DNA of 64,000 nt from JASBRS01 sp964496495 (GCA_964496495.1 CAZBZU010000010.1:1-64000); one strand, 5' to 3'; positions 43,052 to 52,124 are shown, counted from the stretch's first letter. Numbers and translations are program-made. The notes: generated from the sequence alone by a model not told the origin.

Positions 43052-44078
43052 GCATGCTCACCTCGCCGTCGTCGGGGTAGGGCGCCTCGAGCCCGTAGGC
43101 GACGGCCACGTCCGCTTCCTCACGGACCTCGGCTTCCAGCCGCTCGAGCTCCTCGGCACTGGCGAGCCCGCGCTCCTGCAGCCACGTCGCGAAGATCGTG
43201 AGCGGGTCGCGCTCGCGCTTCCAGCGGGACTCCTCGTCCTCGGAGCGGTAGTAGTCGCGCTTGATGTCGCCGACGTGATGCCCGTAGTAGCGGTAGGTGT
43301 GCGCCAGCAGGAACCCCGGGCCGTCGCCGGCGCGTGCGCGCTCGACCAGCTCGCTGGCGGCGGCGTTCACCAGGGTGACGTCCTGCCCGTCGACCTCGGC
43401 GGTGTGGATGCCGAAGGCGCGTGGCCGGGCCAGGATGGCGCCTGCGGTGGTCTCCTCGAAGTGGGTGTACTCGTTGTAGAGGTTGTTCTCGCAAACGTAC
43501 ACCACCGGCAGCTTCCAGAGCTGCGCCATGTTCATCACCTCGTAGAGCAGCCCCTGCCCGAGCGCCCCCTCGCCGAAGAAGCACACCGACACCTGGGTGC
43601 TGCCGCGCATCCTGGCCGACAGCGCGGCGCCGGTGGCGATCCCTGCGGAGCCGCCGACGATGGCGTTGGCGCCGAGGTTCCCGTTCTCCTGATCGGCGAT
43701 GTGCATGCTGCCGCCCTTGCCGCGGTTGTAGCCGGCCGCCTTGCCCAGCAGCTCGGCGAACATCAGGTCGAGGCGGGCGCCCTTGGCGATGCAGTGGCCG
43801 TGACCGCGATGCGTGCTGGTGATGGTGTCGTCTTGCCGGAGGGCGCTGCACACGCCCACCGCGACGGCCTCCTCGCCCGCGTACATATGGGTCAGGCCGG
43901 GCACCTTGGCCGTGAGGTAGAGCTCGTTGGCGCGCTCCTCGAACACCCGGATGCGCATCATCTGGCGATACATGTGCAGACAGGCGGCAGCGTCCACCTT
44001 GGCGGAGTCGCTTCCCGGCCTGGCCTTGCGGGCCCGCTTGCGCGGTGTGGACCTGCTCGCTGCGGGCGGGGGCGTCAC
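43038..44078 (-). CDS. 2-oxoacid/acetoin dehydrogenase E1 alpha subunit
   Basis: A 346-residue alpha subunit, partner of the E1 beta gene it overlaps by 14 nt. The N-terminal 35 residues are basic and disordered. Seen: YRQMMRIRVFEERANELYL, GLTHMYAGEEAVAVGVCSAL, STHRGHGHCIAKGA, KGGSMHIADQENG, and the TPP motif FFGEGALGQGLLYE to CENN (Glu in place of the usual Asp of GDG). The GTG at 44078 has AAGGAG six bases upstream, which excludes the longer open frame. Acetoin, pyruvate and other 2-oxo acids are all possible substrates. Confidence 0.9.
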   Translation of the reverse strand: MTPPPAASRSTPRKRARKARPGSDSAKVDAAACLHMYRQMMRIRVFEERANELYLTAKVPGLTHMYAGEEAVAVGVCSALRQDDTITSTHRGHGHCIAKGARLDLMFAELLGKAAGYNRGKGGSMHIADQENGNLGANAIVGGSAGIATGAALSARMRGSTQVSVCFFGEGALGQGLLYEVMNMAQLWKLPVVYVCENNLYNEYTHFEETTAGAILARPRAFGIHTAEVDGQDVTLVNAAASELVERARAGDGPGFLLAHTYRYYGHHVGDIKRDYYRSEDEESRWKRERDPLTIFATWLQERGLASAEELERLEAEVREEADVAVAYGLEAPYPDDGEVSMHVFA

Positions 44079-44130
44079 GCGTTGCTCCTTCCCCTTGGAG
44101 CGGACTCCGTTCGGGCCTGCGGAGCGCGAC

Positions 44131-44880
44131 TCAGGCGGCGCCACCGGCCGCCCCCTCGTCGTCGTTGCGCTCGCGTTCCACGATGCGGACGGCATGCAGG
44201 CCGTCCTGCCGTACCTGCGCCAGGTGAGCCAGCATGGCCGCCCTGGCGCCTTCGGCGTCGCCGGCTTCGACCGCCGCGAGAATGTCGCGGTGGTGCCGCT
44301 GACCGCGGGTCGGTCCGCCGGTCACCTGGAATATCTGCGCACGCATCTCCTGCAGAAGGTCGACGACCGAGTCCAAGAGGCGCGGGATGAAATGATTCTG
44401 GGTGGCGACGGCCAACGCGATGTGGAAGCGGTTGTCGGCCTCGATGAAGCCCTGGGCATCGCCCAGCGCGGCGTCCATCTCGCGGATGGCGGCTCGCAGA
44501 GCGGCGAGATCCTCCTCGTTGTGCCGCAAGGCTGCGGCGGCGGCGATGTCCGGCTCGAGCAGCTCGCGCACCTCGACCATCTCACCCGCCCGCCGCTCCT
44601 CGGAGGCGAAGCCCATCATCAGCCGGAGCGACTCCTTGAGCGCATCGGCGGTGCTGTCGACGACGAACGTGCCCTGGCCGCGTCGGACCTCCACCAGGCC
44701 GTTCTGGATGAGCGTCTTCACGGCCTCGCGGATGACGGTACGACTGACGCCGAAGCGCTCCCCGAGGCTGCGCTCGTTGGGGAGCTGGTCTCCGCTCTTC
44801 AACTCGCCGGCGAGGATCTGCTGCCGGACCCGCTCCACGACCTGCTCGTAGAGCTTGCGGTGTTGTAGCACGTCCGTCAT
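44131..44880 (-). CDS. GntR-family regulator, FadR/FCD subgroup
   Basis: A 249-residue repressor: N-terminal GntR winged helix (KLYEQVVERVRQQILAGEL, LPNERSLGERFGVSRTVIRE, GLVEVRRGQGTFV) and C-terminal all-helical FCD ligand domain (about 85-235) with Asp and His in EADNRFHIALAVATQN that bind metal and an acid ligand in the family. It heads the minus operon and lies beside operator copy 44920-44936. Operators of the same type occur at four places here, so it probably controls the transporter, dehydrogenase and SDR units. The ATG at 44880 is chosen over an upstream Met. Confidence 0.9.
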   Translation of the reverse strand: MTDVLQHRKLYEQVVERVRQQILAGELKSGDQLPNERSLGERFGVSRTVIREAVKTLIQNGLVEVRRGQGTFVVDSTADALKESLRLMMGFASEERRAGEMVEVRELLEPDIAAAAALRHNEEDLAALRAAIREMDAALGDAQGFIEADNRFHIALAVATQNHFIPRLLDSVVDLLQEMRAQIFQVTGGPTRGQRHHRDILAAVEAGDAEGARAAMLAHLAQVRQDGLHAVRIVERERNDDEGAAGGAA

Positions 44881-44919
44881 ACCTGTAATCCCATGCAATC
44901 TGTGAATGAATTTGCGTAA

Positions 44920-44936
44920 GGTATGATGGTCATACC
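44920..44936. promoter_or_regulatory. GntR operator, site 1
   Basis: GGTATGATGGTCATACC, a perfect 7-bp inverted repeat with a 3-nt centre. It lies 10-27 nt past the predicted start of the minus-strand transcript that carries gntR and the dehydrogenase genes. Confidence 0.8.
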
Positions 44937-44953
44937 TCCAAGGGAACGGTCCG

Positions 44954-44983
44954 AAGGTAGCACGCCGTGCTGAACGGTGTCAA
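44954..44983 (-). promoter_or_regulatory. gntR operon promoter (cassette A, minus)
   Basis: TTGACA (44983-44978) and TACCTT (44959-44954), 18 nt apart on the minus strand. The equivalent promoter in cassette B is at 52074-52103 with the same spacing. Confidence 0.65.
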
Positions 44984-45005
44984 GGAGCCAGGCAGGCACC
45001 GGGGT

Positions 45006-45034
45006 TTGACACGCGTAGCCGCTTGTGCTACGGT
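45006..45034 (+). promoter_or_regulatory. transporter promoter (cassette A, plus)
   Basis: TTGACA (45006-45011) and TACGGT (45029-45034) with a 17-nt spacer. The sugar ABC transporter genes begin at 45247, leaving a leader of about 205 nt that contains operator site 2. Confidence 0.65.
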
Positions 45035-45170
45035 CACGAGTACGTTCACAACCGAGTTCCCTGAGTTGCGCCGCCCGCCTTGCGATGGCCCCCGAGAGCG
45101 CGCCCCGAGGACGAGCGGACTCCGCGAAAGGGGTGGTCAGCCGTGCCGAATTCATTAGTGTCGAATGGGT

Positions 45171-45203
45171 GGTATGATGAGCATACCACTAATACTTATC
45201 GAC
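45171..45203. promoter_or_regulatory. GntR operator, site 2, with conserved 19-mer
   Basis: GGTATGATGAGCATACC (45171-45187) has one mismatch in the right arm. Overlapping its end is ACCACTAATACTTATCGAC (45185-45203), found identically at 52303-52321. The distance from site 1 is 251 bp, start to start. Confidence 0.75.
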
Positions 45204-45246
45204 TGCGGCTGACCGCGCGAGCGTTGTCGACGCCGGGCCGGTCGCC

Positions 45247-46227
45247 GTGCAGGTGACAGGTCGCTGGTCGGGCCTTCGGGCCGCGCTGACCGGGAGCTTC
45301 AAGCACCAGGGCATCCTCTACGCCTTCATCCTGTTCCTGGCGGGTGTTGCGGTGGCGTACCCGACGGTGCTCTCCATCGGCAACGTGCTGACGGTCGTGC
45401 AGCAGGTCTCGGTCATCGGCGTCATGGCGCTCGGCGTCACGTTCGTCGTGATCGCCGGCCAGCTCGACCTGTCCGTGGGATCGCTGCTCTCTCTCACGAC
45501 CGTGATGGTGGTCGGCCTGCACGACCAGGTGGGGCCCCTGCCGGCGATACTCATCATGTTCGCAGCGGCGGCCCTCGTCGGGGCCTTCAACGGCTTCCTG
45601 GTCGGTTTCCTGAAGCTGAACTCGCTGATCGTCACGCTGGGCATGCTGTCGGCGCTTCAGGGGATCACGTTCCTGTACTCCGGCGGGAACAACGTCAACA
45701 TCCAGGACCCGAATCAGACCTGGTTCAAGGTCTTCGGCCGGGCCTTTGTGCTGCACGTGCCGGTGCCCATGATCATCTTTCTTGGGCTCGCGGTTGTCCT
45801 CGGGGTGCTACTTCACCGAACGGGGTACGGGCGCAGGGTGTTCGCGGTCGGCGGCAACCCGACCGCGAGCTCGTACTCCGGCGTGCGGTCCAGCCGCATC
45901 GTCTTCACCACGTTCATGATCTCCGCGCTGTGCACCGGCGTGGCGGCCGTCATTCTCGGCTCGCGCGTGATGGGCTCTCAGAATACGGTGGGCCAAGGCT
46001 ACGAGCTGCAGGTGCTCGCCGCCATCATCCTGGGAGGCACCAGCCTCCTCGGCGGGGCCGGCAGCATGTTCAAGACCGTCATCGGCGTGCTGATCCTCGG
46101 CTTCATCCAGAACGCCTTGCTTCTTCTCGGCTTCGCCTACTACGTGCAGTGGCTCGTGACCTGGTTCGTCATCATCGTCGCGGTCTGGTTCGACGTGGCC
46201 TCCAAGCGAGGCAGGTTGTGGGCATGA
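45247..46227 (+). CDS. sugar ABC transporter permease (RbsC-type), first copy
   Basis: A 326-residue inner-membrane permease of the ribose/xylose/galactose class, with about eight to ten helices. Family features: VIGVMALGVTFVVIAGQLDLSVGSLLSL, NGFLVGFLKLNSLIVTLGML, VFAVGGNPTASSYSGV (the EAA-like coupling loop) and AAIILGGTSLLGGAGS. The start is a GTG at 45247; no good SD is seen. Its stop overlaps the start of a second permease, so this importer uses a heterodimer. Confidence 0.9.
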   Translation: MQVTGRWSGLRAALTGSFKHQGILYAFILFLAGVAVAYPTVLSIGNVLTVVQQVSVIGVMALGVTFVVIAGQLDLSVGSLLSLTTVMVVGLHDQVGPLPAILIMFAAAALVGAFNGFLVGFLKLNSLIVTLGMLSALQGITFLYSGGNNVNIQDPNQTWFKVFGRAFVLHVPVPMIIFLGLAVVLGVLLHRTGYGRRVFAVGGNPTASSYSGVRSSRIVFTTFMISALCTGVAAVILGSRVMGSQNTVGQGYELQVLAAIILGGTSLLGGAGSMFKTVIGVLILGFIQNALLLLGFAYYVQWLVTWFVIIVAVWFDVASKRGRLWA

Positions 46228-47225
46228 GCGCGGTCTCGGAAGGGACGAACGCCGCGGACGTCGTGTCGGCGAGGCGGGTGACGGTGAGGACCGTGGCGGG
46301 CTCGGCGCTCAGAGGCGCGCGGCGCCAGCCGGTGTGGTTCCTCGTGGTCGGCTGCGTGCTGTTCTTCGGTCTGGCGAGCCCCTACTTCCTGACGGCCGGG
46401 AACCTGGGTAACGTGCTGGTGCAGAGCTCCTTCATCGGCTTCCTGGCGGTCGGCATGACGTTCATCATGATCGACGGCAACATCGACCTCACCGTGGGCG
46501 CCACGCTCGCCCTGGCCGCTGCCCTCGCCGTCGGTCTGCAGCAGGCCGGCGCGCCTCCGCTGGTCGGCGTGGTGGCGGGCCTGGCGGCGGGGGCCGCGCT
46601 CGGCACCTTGAACGGTCTGGCCGTGGTGCTCACTGGCGTCGACTCGTTCATCGTGACGCTCGGCGGCCTCATCGGCATCCGCGGGCTGGTGTTCGTCTAC
46701 ACGCGGGAGCAGTCGATGCTCACGATGAACGGCGCCTACACCGGGTTCGGGTCGCTGGCCGTAGGGCCCGTTCCGGTGATCGGGATCCTCTTCCTGCTGT
46801 TCGTGTTCGTCGGGCAGTGGGTGTTGCGGCGCACCGTCCACGGCCGCAACGGCTACGCAGTGGGCGGCAACCGCGATGCTGCCACCAATGCCGGCATCCA
46901 TGTCGGCAGGCACATGTTCCTGAACTTCCTGCTCATGGGCCTCCTGGCCGCCTTTGCCGGCATCATGCTGTCCACCCAGATGGGCTCGGCGACGCCGAAC
47001 CTGGGGACGAACTACGAGCTGTGGGCGATCATCTCCGTCGTTCTCGGCGGCACCAAGCTCCAGGGCGGCTCGGGCAGCCTGTGGGGGACCCTCGGCGGCG
47101 TGCTCGCCATCGGCGTCCTGCGCAACGGCATGAACCTCCTGAACGTTGCCCCCTTCTATGTGTACGTCGTGCTTGGCTTCGTGCTCATCGCGACGCTCTT
47201 CATCGACAAGTTCGGACGGCGTTGA
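46224..47225 (+). CDS. sugar ABC transporter permease (RbsC-type), second copy
   Basis: A 333-residue paralogue of the preceding permease. The first 35 residues are a basic cytoplasmic extension; then FIGFLAVGMTFIMIDGNIDLTVGATLAL, NGLAVVLTGVDSFIVTLGGL, YAVGGNRDAATNAGI and ISVVLGGTKLQGGSGS. The ATG overlaps the previous stop (ATGA). Two non-identical permeases in one operon occur in autoinducer-2 and rhamnose importers (LsrC/LsrD, RhaP/RhaQ), so substrates of that kind are possible. Confidence 0.9.
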   Translation: MSAVSEGTNAADVVSARRVTVRTVAGSALRGARRQPVWFLVVGCVLFFGLASPYFLTAGNLGNVLVQSSFIGFLAVGMTFIMIDGNIDLTVGATLALAAALAVGLQQAGAPPLVGVVAGLAAGAALGTLNGLAVVLTGVDSFIVTLGGLIGIRGLVFVYTREQSMLTMNGAYTGFGSLAVGPVPVIGILFLLFVFVGQWVLRRTVHGRNGYAVGGNRDAATNAGIHVGRHMFLNFLLMGLLAAFAGIMLSTQMGSATPNLGTNYELWAIISVVLGGTKLQGGSGSLWGTLGGVLAIGVLRNGMNLLNVAPFYVYVVLGFVLIATLFIDKFGRR

Positions 47226-47361
47226 GGGCCGGCCGAGGGAAAGGAGGCGCGAAGACAGAAGACAGAGGACAGAACCGGGTGCGCGGGGCCTTGACGCTCG
47301 AGAGGCGTCTCCGGGACCTCGGCAACGTTACCGTCGGAATGACGCGCGAGGAGAGAACGAC

Positions 47362-48360
47362 ATGAGACGACTGATTGTGACGCTGGTGGCCGTGGCGGTC
47401 GCGGGACTGGGCGCGGCGGTGTTCGCCCAACAGACGCCATCGTGGCTGACCACGCCGTTGAAGAAGCCGCTGAGCCAGGTCCTGATCGGGATCACCCAGA
47501 GCAATGTGGGTACCGACAGCTACGAGACAACCTACCAGAAGGCGTTCGAAGCCTATGCCAAGCAGCTCGGGGTCAAGACGATCGTCCTGGACGCGCACGG
47601 TGATCCGGCGCAGCAGGTCAACCAGATCCAGGACCTCATGACGCGACACGTCGACGTCATGATCGTGTGGCCGACGAACGCCAAGGCCGCCTGCCCGCCC
47701 GTGATCAAGGCGCACGATGCCGGCATCCCGGTCGTCATCACGAACTCGAAGATCGATTCGTCCTGCGTCAGTGCCACGGTGTCGTTCTCCGGCCCCGACA
47801 CCCTCAAGGAGGGCGAGGTCGCCGGCCAGATCATGCTTCAGGGGCTCCCCAACGGCGGCAACATCGTCATCGTCGATGGCAAGCCCGGTTACACCACCGC
47901 GATCCGGCGTCACAACGGCTTCATGGACGTCATCAAGGGTCACAGCGACATCCACGTCCTCGATTCTCAGCCGGCCGACTGGAACCGCGCCAAGGCGCAG
48001 TCGGTGATGGAGGACTTCATCACCAAGTACGGCAACAAGATCGACGGCGTCTACGCCGCCGACGACAACATGGGCGCGGGTGCGCTCAATGCGATTCAGG
48101 CTGCGAAGAATGCGGGCCGGCTCGATGCCAACAAGAAGATCATCCTGGTCGGCGCGACCAACTTCGCCGTCGGCTACGACGCCATGAAGAAGGGCCTGTA
48201 CTACGGCTCCGTGGTGCAGTCTCCCGTCACCGACGCTCGTAACGCTTTGAAGGTGGCCGTGCAGGTTGCCGAAGGCATGAGCGTTCCGCAGAACGACTAC
48301 ATCGACACGCCGCCGATCACGCAGGCGAACATGAGCAAGTACTCGAGGCCGGTGTTCTAG
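47362..48360 (+). CDS. sugar-binding periplasmic protein of the ABC importer
   Basis: A 332-residue exported type I periplasmic binding protein. Signal peptide MRRLIVTLVAVAVAGLGAAVFA, cleavage before QQTPS. The mature domain has VLIGITQSNVGTDSYETTYQKAF, QIQDLMTRHVDVMIVWPTN, GIPVVITNSKID, GVYAADDNMGAGAL and GYDAMKKGLYYGSVVQSP, typical of RbsB-like proteins. It has no lipobox and few Cys (one pair at about 111 and 135). A GAGGAGAG element precedes the ATG. Ligand unknown; Asp and Trp in the cleft suggest a sugar. Confidence 0.9.
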   Translation: MRRLIVTLVAVAVAGLGAAVFAQQTPSWLTTPLKKPLSQVLIGITQSNVGTDSYETTYQKAFEAYAKQLGVKTIVLDAHGDPAQQVNQIQDLMTRHVDVMIVWPTNAKAACPPVIKAHDAGIPVVITNSKIDSSCVSATVSFSGPDTLKEGEVAGQIMLQGLPNGGNIVIVDGKPGYTTAIRRHNGFMDVIKGHSDIHVLDSQPADWNRAKAQSVMEDFITKYGNKIDGVYAADDNMGAGALNAIQAAKNAGRLDANKKIILVGATNFAVGYDAMKKGLYYGSVVQSPVTDARNALKVAVQVAEGMSVPQNDYIDTPPITQANMSKYSRPVF

Positions 48361-48438
48361 ACCTCGCAGCTTTCGTGTCGGGGTCGCGCGCAGCGCGCGA
48401 CCTCGACACGCTCCCGCAGCGCGGGCGAGAGGGTGCGC

Positions 48439-49983
48439 ATGGCGAGGCCAACCGACCGACCCACGGCGCCGACGGCGCCAGTCGAGGATGGGCGACAGCC
48501 GATCCTGAAGGTGCGCGACATCACGAAGCGCTTCCCGGGCGTGCTCGCCCTCGACCGCGTGAGCTTCGACGTGTACCCGGGAGAGGTGCACGCCCTGATC
48601 GGTGAGAACGGTGCCGGCAAGTCGACGTTGATGAAGGTCCTGGCCGGCAAGTACCGCCCCGACTCCGGGGAGATGCTGTTCCAGGGCGACTCCGTCACGT
48701 TCCACAGCCCGTTCGACGCTAGGATCAAGGGGATCCTGCTCATCCATCAGGAGCTCTCGCTGGTGCCGGAGCTGTCGGTGGCCGAGAACGTCTTCCTGGG
48801 TAGCCTTCCCGTCTCGCGTGCGAGCCACGTCGACTGGAAGCTCATGTTCGAGCGGGTGGACGTGATCCTCAAGGAGCTGAAGTGCGGCTTCGAGCCAACG
48901 ACCCGCGTCGGCGACCTGTCGATCGCCCAACAACAGATGGTGGAGATCGCGCGGGCCCTGGCGTTCCGGTCGACCGTGGTGATCTTCGACGAGCCGACGG
49001 CGTCGCTCACGGACCACGAGCAGCGGGTGCTGTTCGAAAGCATCGAACGGCTGCGCGAGGACAATGTGGCGATCATCTACATCTCGCACCGGATGAGCGA
49101 GATCTTCGAGATCGCCAATCGCATCACGGTGCTCCGCGATGGTCAGGTCCGCGGCACCTTGCCGACGGCGGAGACCGATGAGGACCAGGTGACGCAGCTC
49201 ATGATCGGCCGGGCCCTCAGCGACTACTACGAGAAGGGCGAGCGCCGCCTCGGCGAGGAGGTGCTGCGCGTCGAGAATCTTACGTGCAAGGGTGTCTATG
49301 AAGACGTCAGCTTCACGCTACGCGCAGGCGAGGTGCTGGGTTTCTACGGGCTCATCGGTGCCGGACGCTCCGAGATCGCCGAGACGCTGTTCGGGATGCG
49401 CAAGGCAGACAGCGGCACCGTCTACTTCAAGGGCAAACCCGTTGCCATCGGCAACTCGGGCGACGCGGTCCAGCTGGGCATCGCACTGGTGCCCGAGAAC
49501 CGCAAGGAGCAGGGCCTGGTCCTGGCCATGAGCGGCCGCGAGAACATGACATTGCCACAGATCGACCGGCTCCAGTCGTGGGGCTTCATGCGGCGGCACG
49601 CGGAACAGGCGATCTTCCACCGATACCGGGAGGCCCTTGCGATCAGCACGACCGGGCCGCACCAGCGCGTCGAGACGCTCAGCGGCGGCAACCAGCAGAA
49701 GGTCGTCATCGGCAAGTGGCTCAGTACCGAGCCGGTCCTGCTGATCCTCGACGAGCCCACGCGCGGGATCGACGTCGGTTCGAAGTCCGAGATCCACAAG
49801 CTCATCGGCGAGCTGGCCGAGCAAGGCTACGCGGTGGTGGTCATCTCCTCGGAGATGCCGGAGATCATCGGCGTGAGCCACCGGATCGTGACGATGTACA
49901 GCGGTCGGGTCACCGGCGAGTTCCGCGGCGATGAGATCACCGAGAACAACCTCATCGTGGCCGTCTCCGGCCTCGAGGCATGA
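48439..49983 (+). CDS. sugar ABC transporter ATPase (RbsA-type, two domains)
   Basis: A 514-residue tandem ATPase. The first domain has Walker A GENGAGKSTLMKVLAG, signature LSIAQQQMVEIARAL and Walker B VVIFDEPTASL; the second has the degenerate P-loop GLIGAGRSE, signature LSGGNQQKVVIGKWL and LLILDEPTRGIDVGSK, as usual for RbsA/XylG proteins. GAGAGGGTG precedes the ATG at 48439; a GTG two codons earlier is possible. It is the energising subunit for the two permeases and the binding protein. Confidence 0.92.
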   Translation: MARPTDRPTAPTAPVEDGRQPILKVRDITKRFPGVLALDRVSFDVYPGEVHALIGENGAGKSTLMKVLAGKYRPDSGEMLFQGDSVTFHSPFDARIKGILLIHQELSLVPELSVAENVFLGSLPVSRASHVDWKLMFERVDVILKELKCGFEPTTRVGDLSIAQQQMVEIARALAFRSTVVIFDEPTASLTDHEQRVLFESIERLREDNVAIIYISHRMSEIFEIANRITVLRDGQVRGTLPTAETDEDQVTQLMIGRALSDYYEKGERRLGEEVLRVENLTCKGVYEDVSFTLRAGEVLGFYGLIGAGRSEIAETLFGMRKADSGTVYFKGKPVAIGNSGDAVQLGIALVPENRKEQGLVLAMSGRENMTLPQIDRLQSWGFMRRHAEQAIFHRYREALAISTTGPHQRVETLSGGNQQKVVIGKWLSTEPVLLILDEPTRGIDVGSKSEIHKLIGELAEQGYAVVVISSEMPEIIGVSHRIVTMYSGRVTGEFRGDEITENNLIVAVSGLEA

Positions 49984-50059
49984 TCCCGACACGCGGCCGG
50001 GGCACGGCCGAGCCGGTCGCGGGCCCGACCGGTGAACGGCCGCGCGCGCCGGCAGCCTG

Positions 50060-50770
50060 ATGCATGCCCTTGCGCTGTGCGGCGGCTGGGAGGGCCACGC
50101 GCCCGGTGCCTTCACCGACTGGCTGGAGGCGCTGCTGGCCGAAGAGGGGGCCTCGCTCACCGTGGCCGACTCTCTCGACGTCCTGGACGACGCGGCCGGC
50201 GTCGCGTGGGCCGACCTGATCGTTCCCTTGTGGTCGAGCATGGGGAGCCGCCACGACCGGTCGCTCGGCGACCTGACGCCCACACAGGAACGGCACTTGC
50301 TCGAGACGGTGCGAAGGGGCGCCGGCATCGCCGGTTGGCACGGTCACATGGGCGACGCGTTCCGCGACCACCCCAGCTACCACTTCATGATCGGCGGGCA
50401 GTTCGTGGCACACCCGCCGGGCTGGCCGGACAACCCGGTGCCCTCCGACGACTTCGTGGACTACCGCGTGCACATAGCGGCGCCCGACGATCCCGTGGTC
50501 GCGGGGCTGGACGATTTCGAGATGCATGGCGAGCAGTACTACATGCTGGTCGATCCCGGCAACCGGGTCCTGGCGACCACCACCTTCGGTGGCGAGCACC
50601 TGCCGTGGATCGAGGGCACGGTCATGCCGGTGGCGTGGAAGCGTCGCTGGGGGGAGGGCCGGGTCTTCTACTGCTCGCTCGGGCACAGCCTCGACGAGTT
50701 CGACATCCCACAGGTGAGGACCATGCTGCGGCGCGGCCTGCTGTGGGCGGCACGTTCCCGGTCAGGCTAG
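50060..50770 (+). CDS. ThuA-like (trehalose utilisation) protein
   Basis: A 236-residue glutamine-amidotransferase-fold protein of the ThuA family. Seen: ALALCGGWEGHAPGAFTDWL, DLIVPLWSSM, GAGIAGWHGHMGDAFRDHPSYHFMIGGQFVAHPPG and WKRRWGEGRVFYCSLGHSLDEFDI, the usual anchor motifs. ThuA proteins take part in breakdown of trehalose-like disaccharides and other keto-sugars, though the reaction is not settled. It follows the transporter ATPase by 77 nt and is probably the last gene of that operon. Confidence 0.85.
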   Translation: MHALALCGGWEGHAPGAFTDWLEALLAEEGASLTVADSLDVLDDAAGVAWADLIVPLWSSMGSRHDRSLGDLTPTQERHLLETVRRGAGIAGWHGHMGDAFRDHPSYHFMIGGQFVAHPPGWPDNPVPSDDFVDYRVHIAAPDDPVVAGLDDFEMHGEQYYMLVDPGNRVLATTTFGGEHLPWIEGTVMPVAWKRRWGEGRVFYCSLGHSLDEFDIPQVRTMLRRGLLWAARSRSG

Positions 50771-50892
50771 GCTGGAGGGCCGGCCACGTCGACGCGGGTC
50801 TCGCTCCCTGGCGGGCGCGCCTCGAAGCTTCTCGGCGAGGCGCCCGCCGGAGGCGCCGACCGGCGTGCGCCCGGCCGGTCCGAGGGTGCGAC

Positions 50893-51696
50893 CTACACCA
50901 GCACCATGCCGCCGTCGATCATGATGATCTGGCCGGTCATGTAGTCGGATTCCGGGCTCGCCAGGAAGGTCGTGGTGCCGATGATGTCGGCGGGCGTTGC
51001 AGGGCGCCCCTTGAGGATGTTGGCGGAGAAGTTCTTCATGGCCTCGCCCTTCTTCTGCGCGACGCCGAGCTCCACGAGCTGCTCGTCGAGCGTCTCCCAC
51101 AGCGGTGTGTCGACCACGCCCGGGCCGAAGCCGTTGACGGTGATGCCATGGGGCGCGAGTTCGCGCGCACCCATCTGCGTCAGCGCAACCACGCCGAACT
51201 TGCTGACGCTGTAGGGGGCGACGTTGGGATCGAGCCCTTGCCGTCCCACGATGGACGTGGTGTTGATGATCTTGCCGCCGAACTCGCCGTTACGGCCCTG
51301 CTTGATCATCTGCTTGGCTGCTTCCTGCATGCCGATGAGGACGCCCAGGGCATTCACATCCATGATGAAGTGCCAGTTGTCCTCCGTCGTCTCGAGGAAC
51401 TTCTGGGGTCGGTTGACGCCGGCGTTGTTGAAGATGACGTCGAGGCGGCCGAAGGCATCCACCGTCGCGTCGATGGCAGCTTTGACCTGGTCGCGCTTGC
51501 GAACGTCCACGGCTACGGCGGTGGCCCTTCCGCCGGAGGTCGAGGCAGCGTGCTCGGCTGCCGATCTGGCTTTGTCGCCGTCGAGATCGGCGAACATGAC
51601 GGAGGCCCCCTCTTCGACGAGCTTGGTGGCGGCAGCGCGCCCCATGCCTTGCGCCGCCCCCGTGACGATGATGGCCCTGCCGTCAACTCTACCCAT
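50893..51696 (-). CDS. short-chain dehydrogenase/reductase
   Basis: A 267-residue classical SDR, NAD(P)-dependent. Seen: IIVTGAAQGMGRAAATKL (TG-x3-G-x-G), FADLDGDKARS (Asp favouring NAD), VIFNNAGVNRP, the catalytic Ser in IINTTSIVGRQG and Tyr-x3-Lys in PYSVSKFGVVAL, then GPGVVDTPLW. The C-terminal MTGQIIMIDGGMVLV is standard. It probably oxidises the imported polyol or sugar. AAGGAG nine bases before the ATG matches the RBS context of E1 alpha (GGGAAGGAGCARCG), a further sign that the two regulatory regions share ancestry. Confidence 0.9.
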   Translation of the reverse strand: MGRVDGRAIIVTGAAQGMGRAAATKLVEEGASVMFADLDGDKARSAAEHAASTSGGRATAVAVDVRKRDQVKAAIDATVDAFGRLDVIFNNAGVNRPQKFLETTEDNWHFIMDVNALGVLIGMQEAAKQMIKQGRNGEFGGKIINTTSIVGRQGLDPNVAPYSVSKFGVVALTQMGARELAPHGITVNGFGPGVVDTPLWETLDEQLVELGVAQKKGEAMKNFSANILKGRPATPADIIGTTTFLASPESDYMTGQIIMIDGGMVLV

Positions 51697-51720
51697 GTCT
51701 CGCTGCTCCTTCCCGAACGG

Positions 51721-52002
51721 CTACGTTCGTCCCGGGCCTCGCCCGGCTCGGTCTCGCTCCCCATCCTCCTCGTGGGCGCCTTGCCCGCGACCGCGACTCG
51801 AAGGGGTGTCGTGGGCTGTGGCGCCTGTGCCCGGAGGCGAAGCGCGGGCCCGTCTCAGGGCGGCGCGGCCGTGGACCGACGCATCCTGTCTGGCAGGTCC
51901 CTCGCCGCTCGGCCCGTACCGGATGCCCTGAGCGCGGCGGCGGACGCCGTGGCACTCTACGACCTGCAGGAGGATGCCGCGTCGGCGTGGCACGATGGTC
52001 AC
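51721..52002 (-). pseudogene. degraded gntR-like remnant
   Basis: The minus-strand frame opening at a GTG (52002) begins MTIVPRRRGILLQVVE, which lines up with the true GntR start MTDVLQHRKLYEQVVE at 44880; at DNA level the GCAGGTCGT[G/A]GAG stretch and bases before the start (GCATGGG-TT) also agree. Further on only scattered similarity remains, and the frame is Arg/Pro-rich with no helix-turn-helix. It sits at the same place relative to cassette B as gntR does to cassette A. Probably a decayed duplicate. Confidence 0.4.
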
Positions 52003-52040
52003 GATGCAAACCCATGCACAGAGTGAAATCTGTTGCAGGA

Positions 52041-52057
52041 GGTATGATGATCATACC
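52041..52057. promoter_or_regulatory. GntR operator, site 3
   Basis: GGTATGATGATCATACC, a perfect inverted repeat like site 1, at the same place in cassette B. Flanking bases (CTCYWAGGRAYGGTSYGAASGTAGCACGCC) are shared with cassette A. Confidence 0.8.
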
Positions 52058-52073
52058 TCTTAGGAATGGTGTG

Positions 52074-52103
52074 AACGTAGCACGCCTCACGAGGCATTGT
52101 CAA
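52074..52103 (-). promoter_or_regulatory. SDR promoter (cassette B, minus)
   Basis: TTGACA (52103-52098) and TACGTT (52079-52074) with 18 nt between, as in cassette A. The SDR gene starts at 51696, after about 370 nt that include the gntR-like remnant. Confidence 0.65.
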
Positions 52104-52124
52104 GAAACCGGCCGCTCGGACGGT

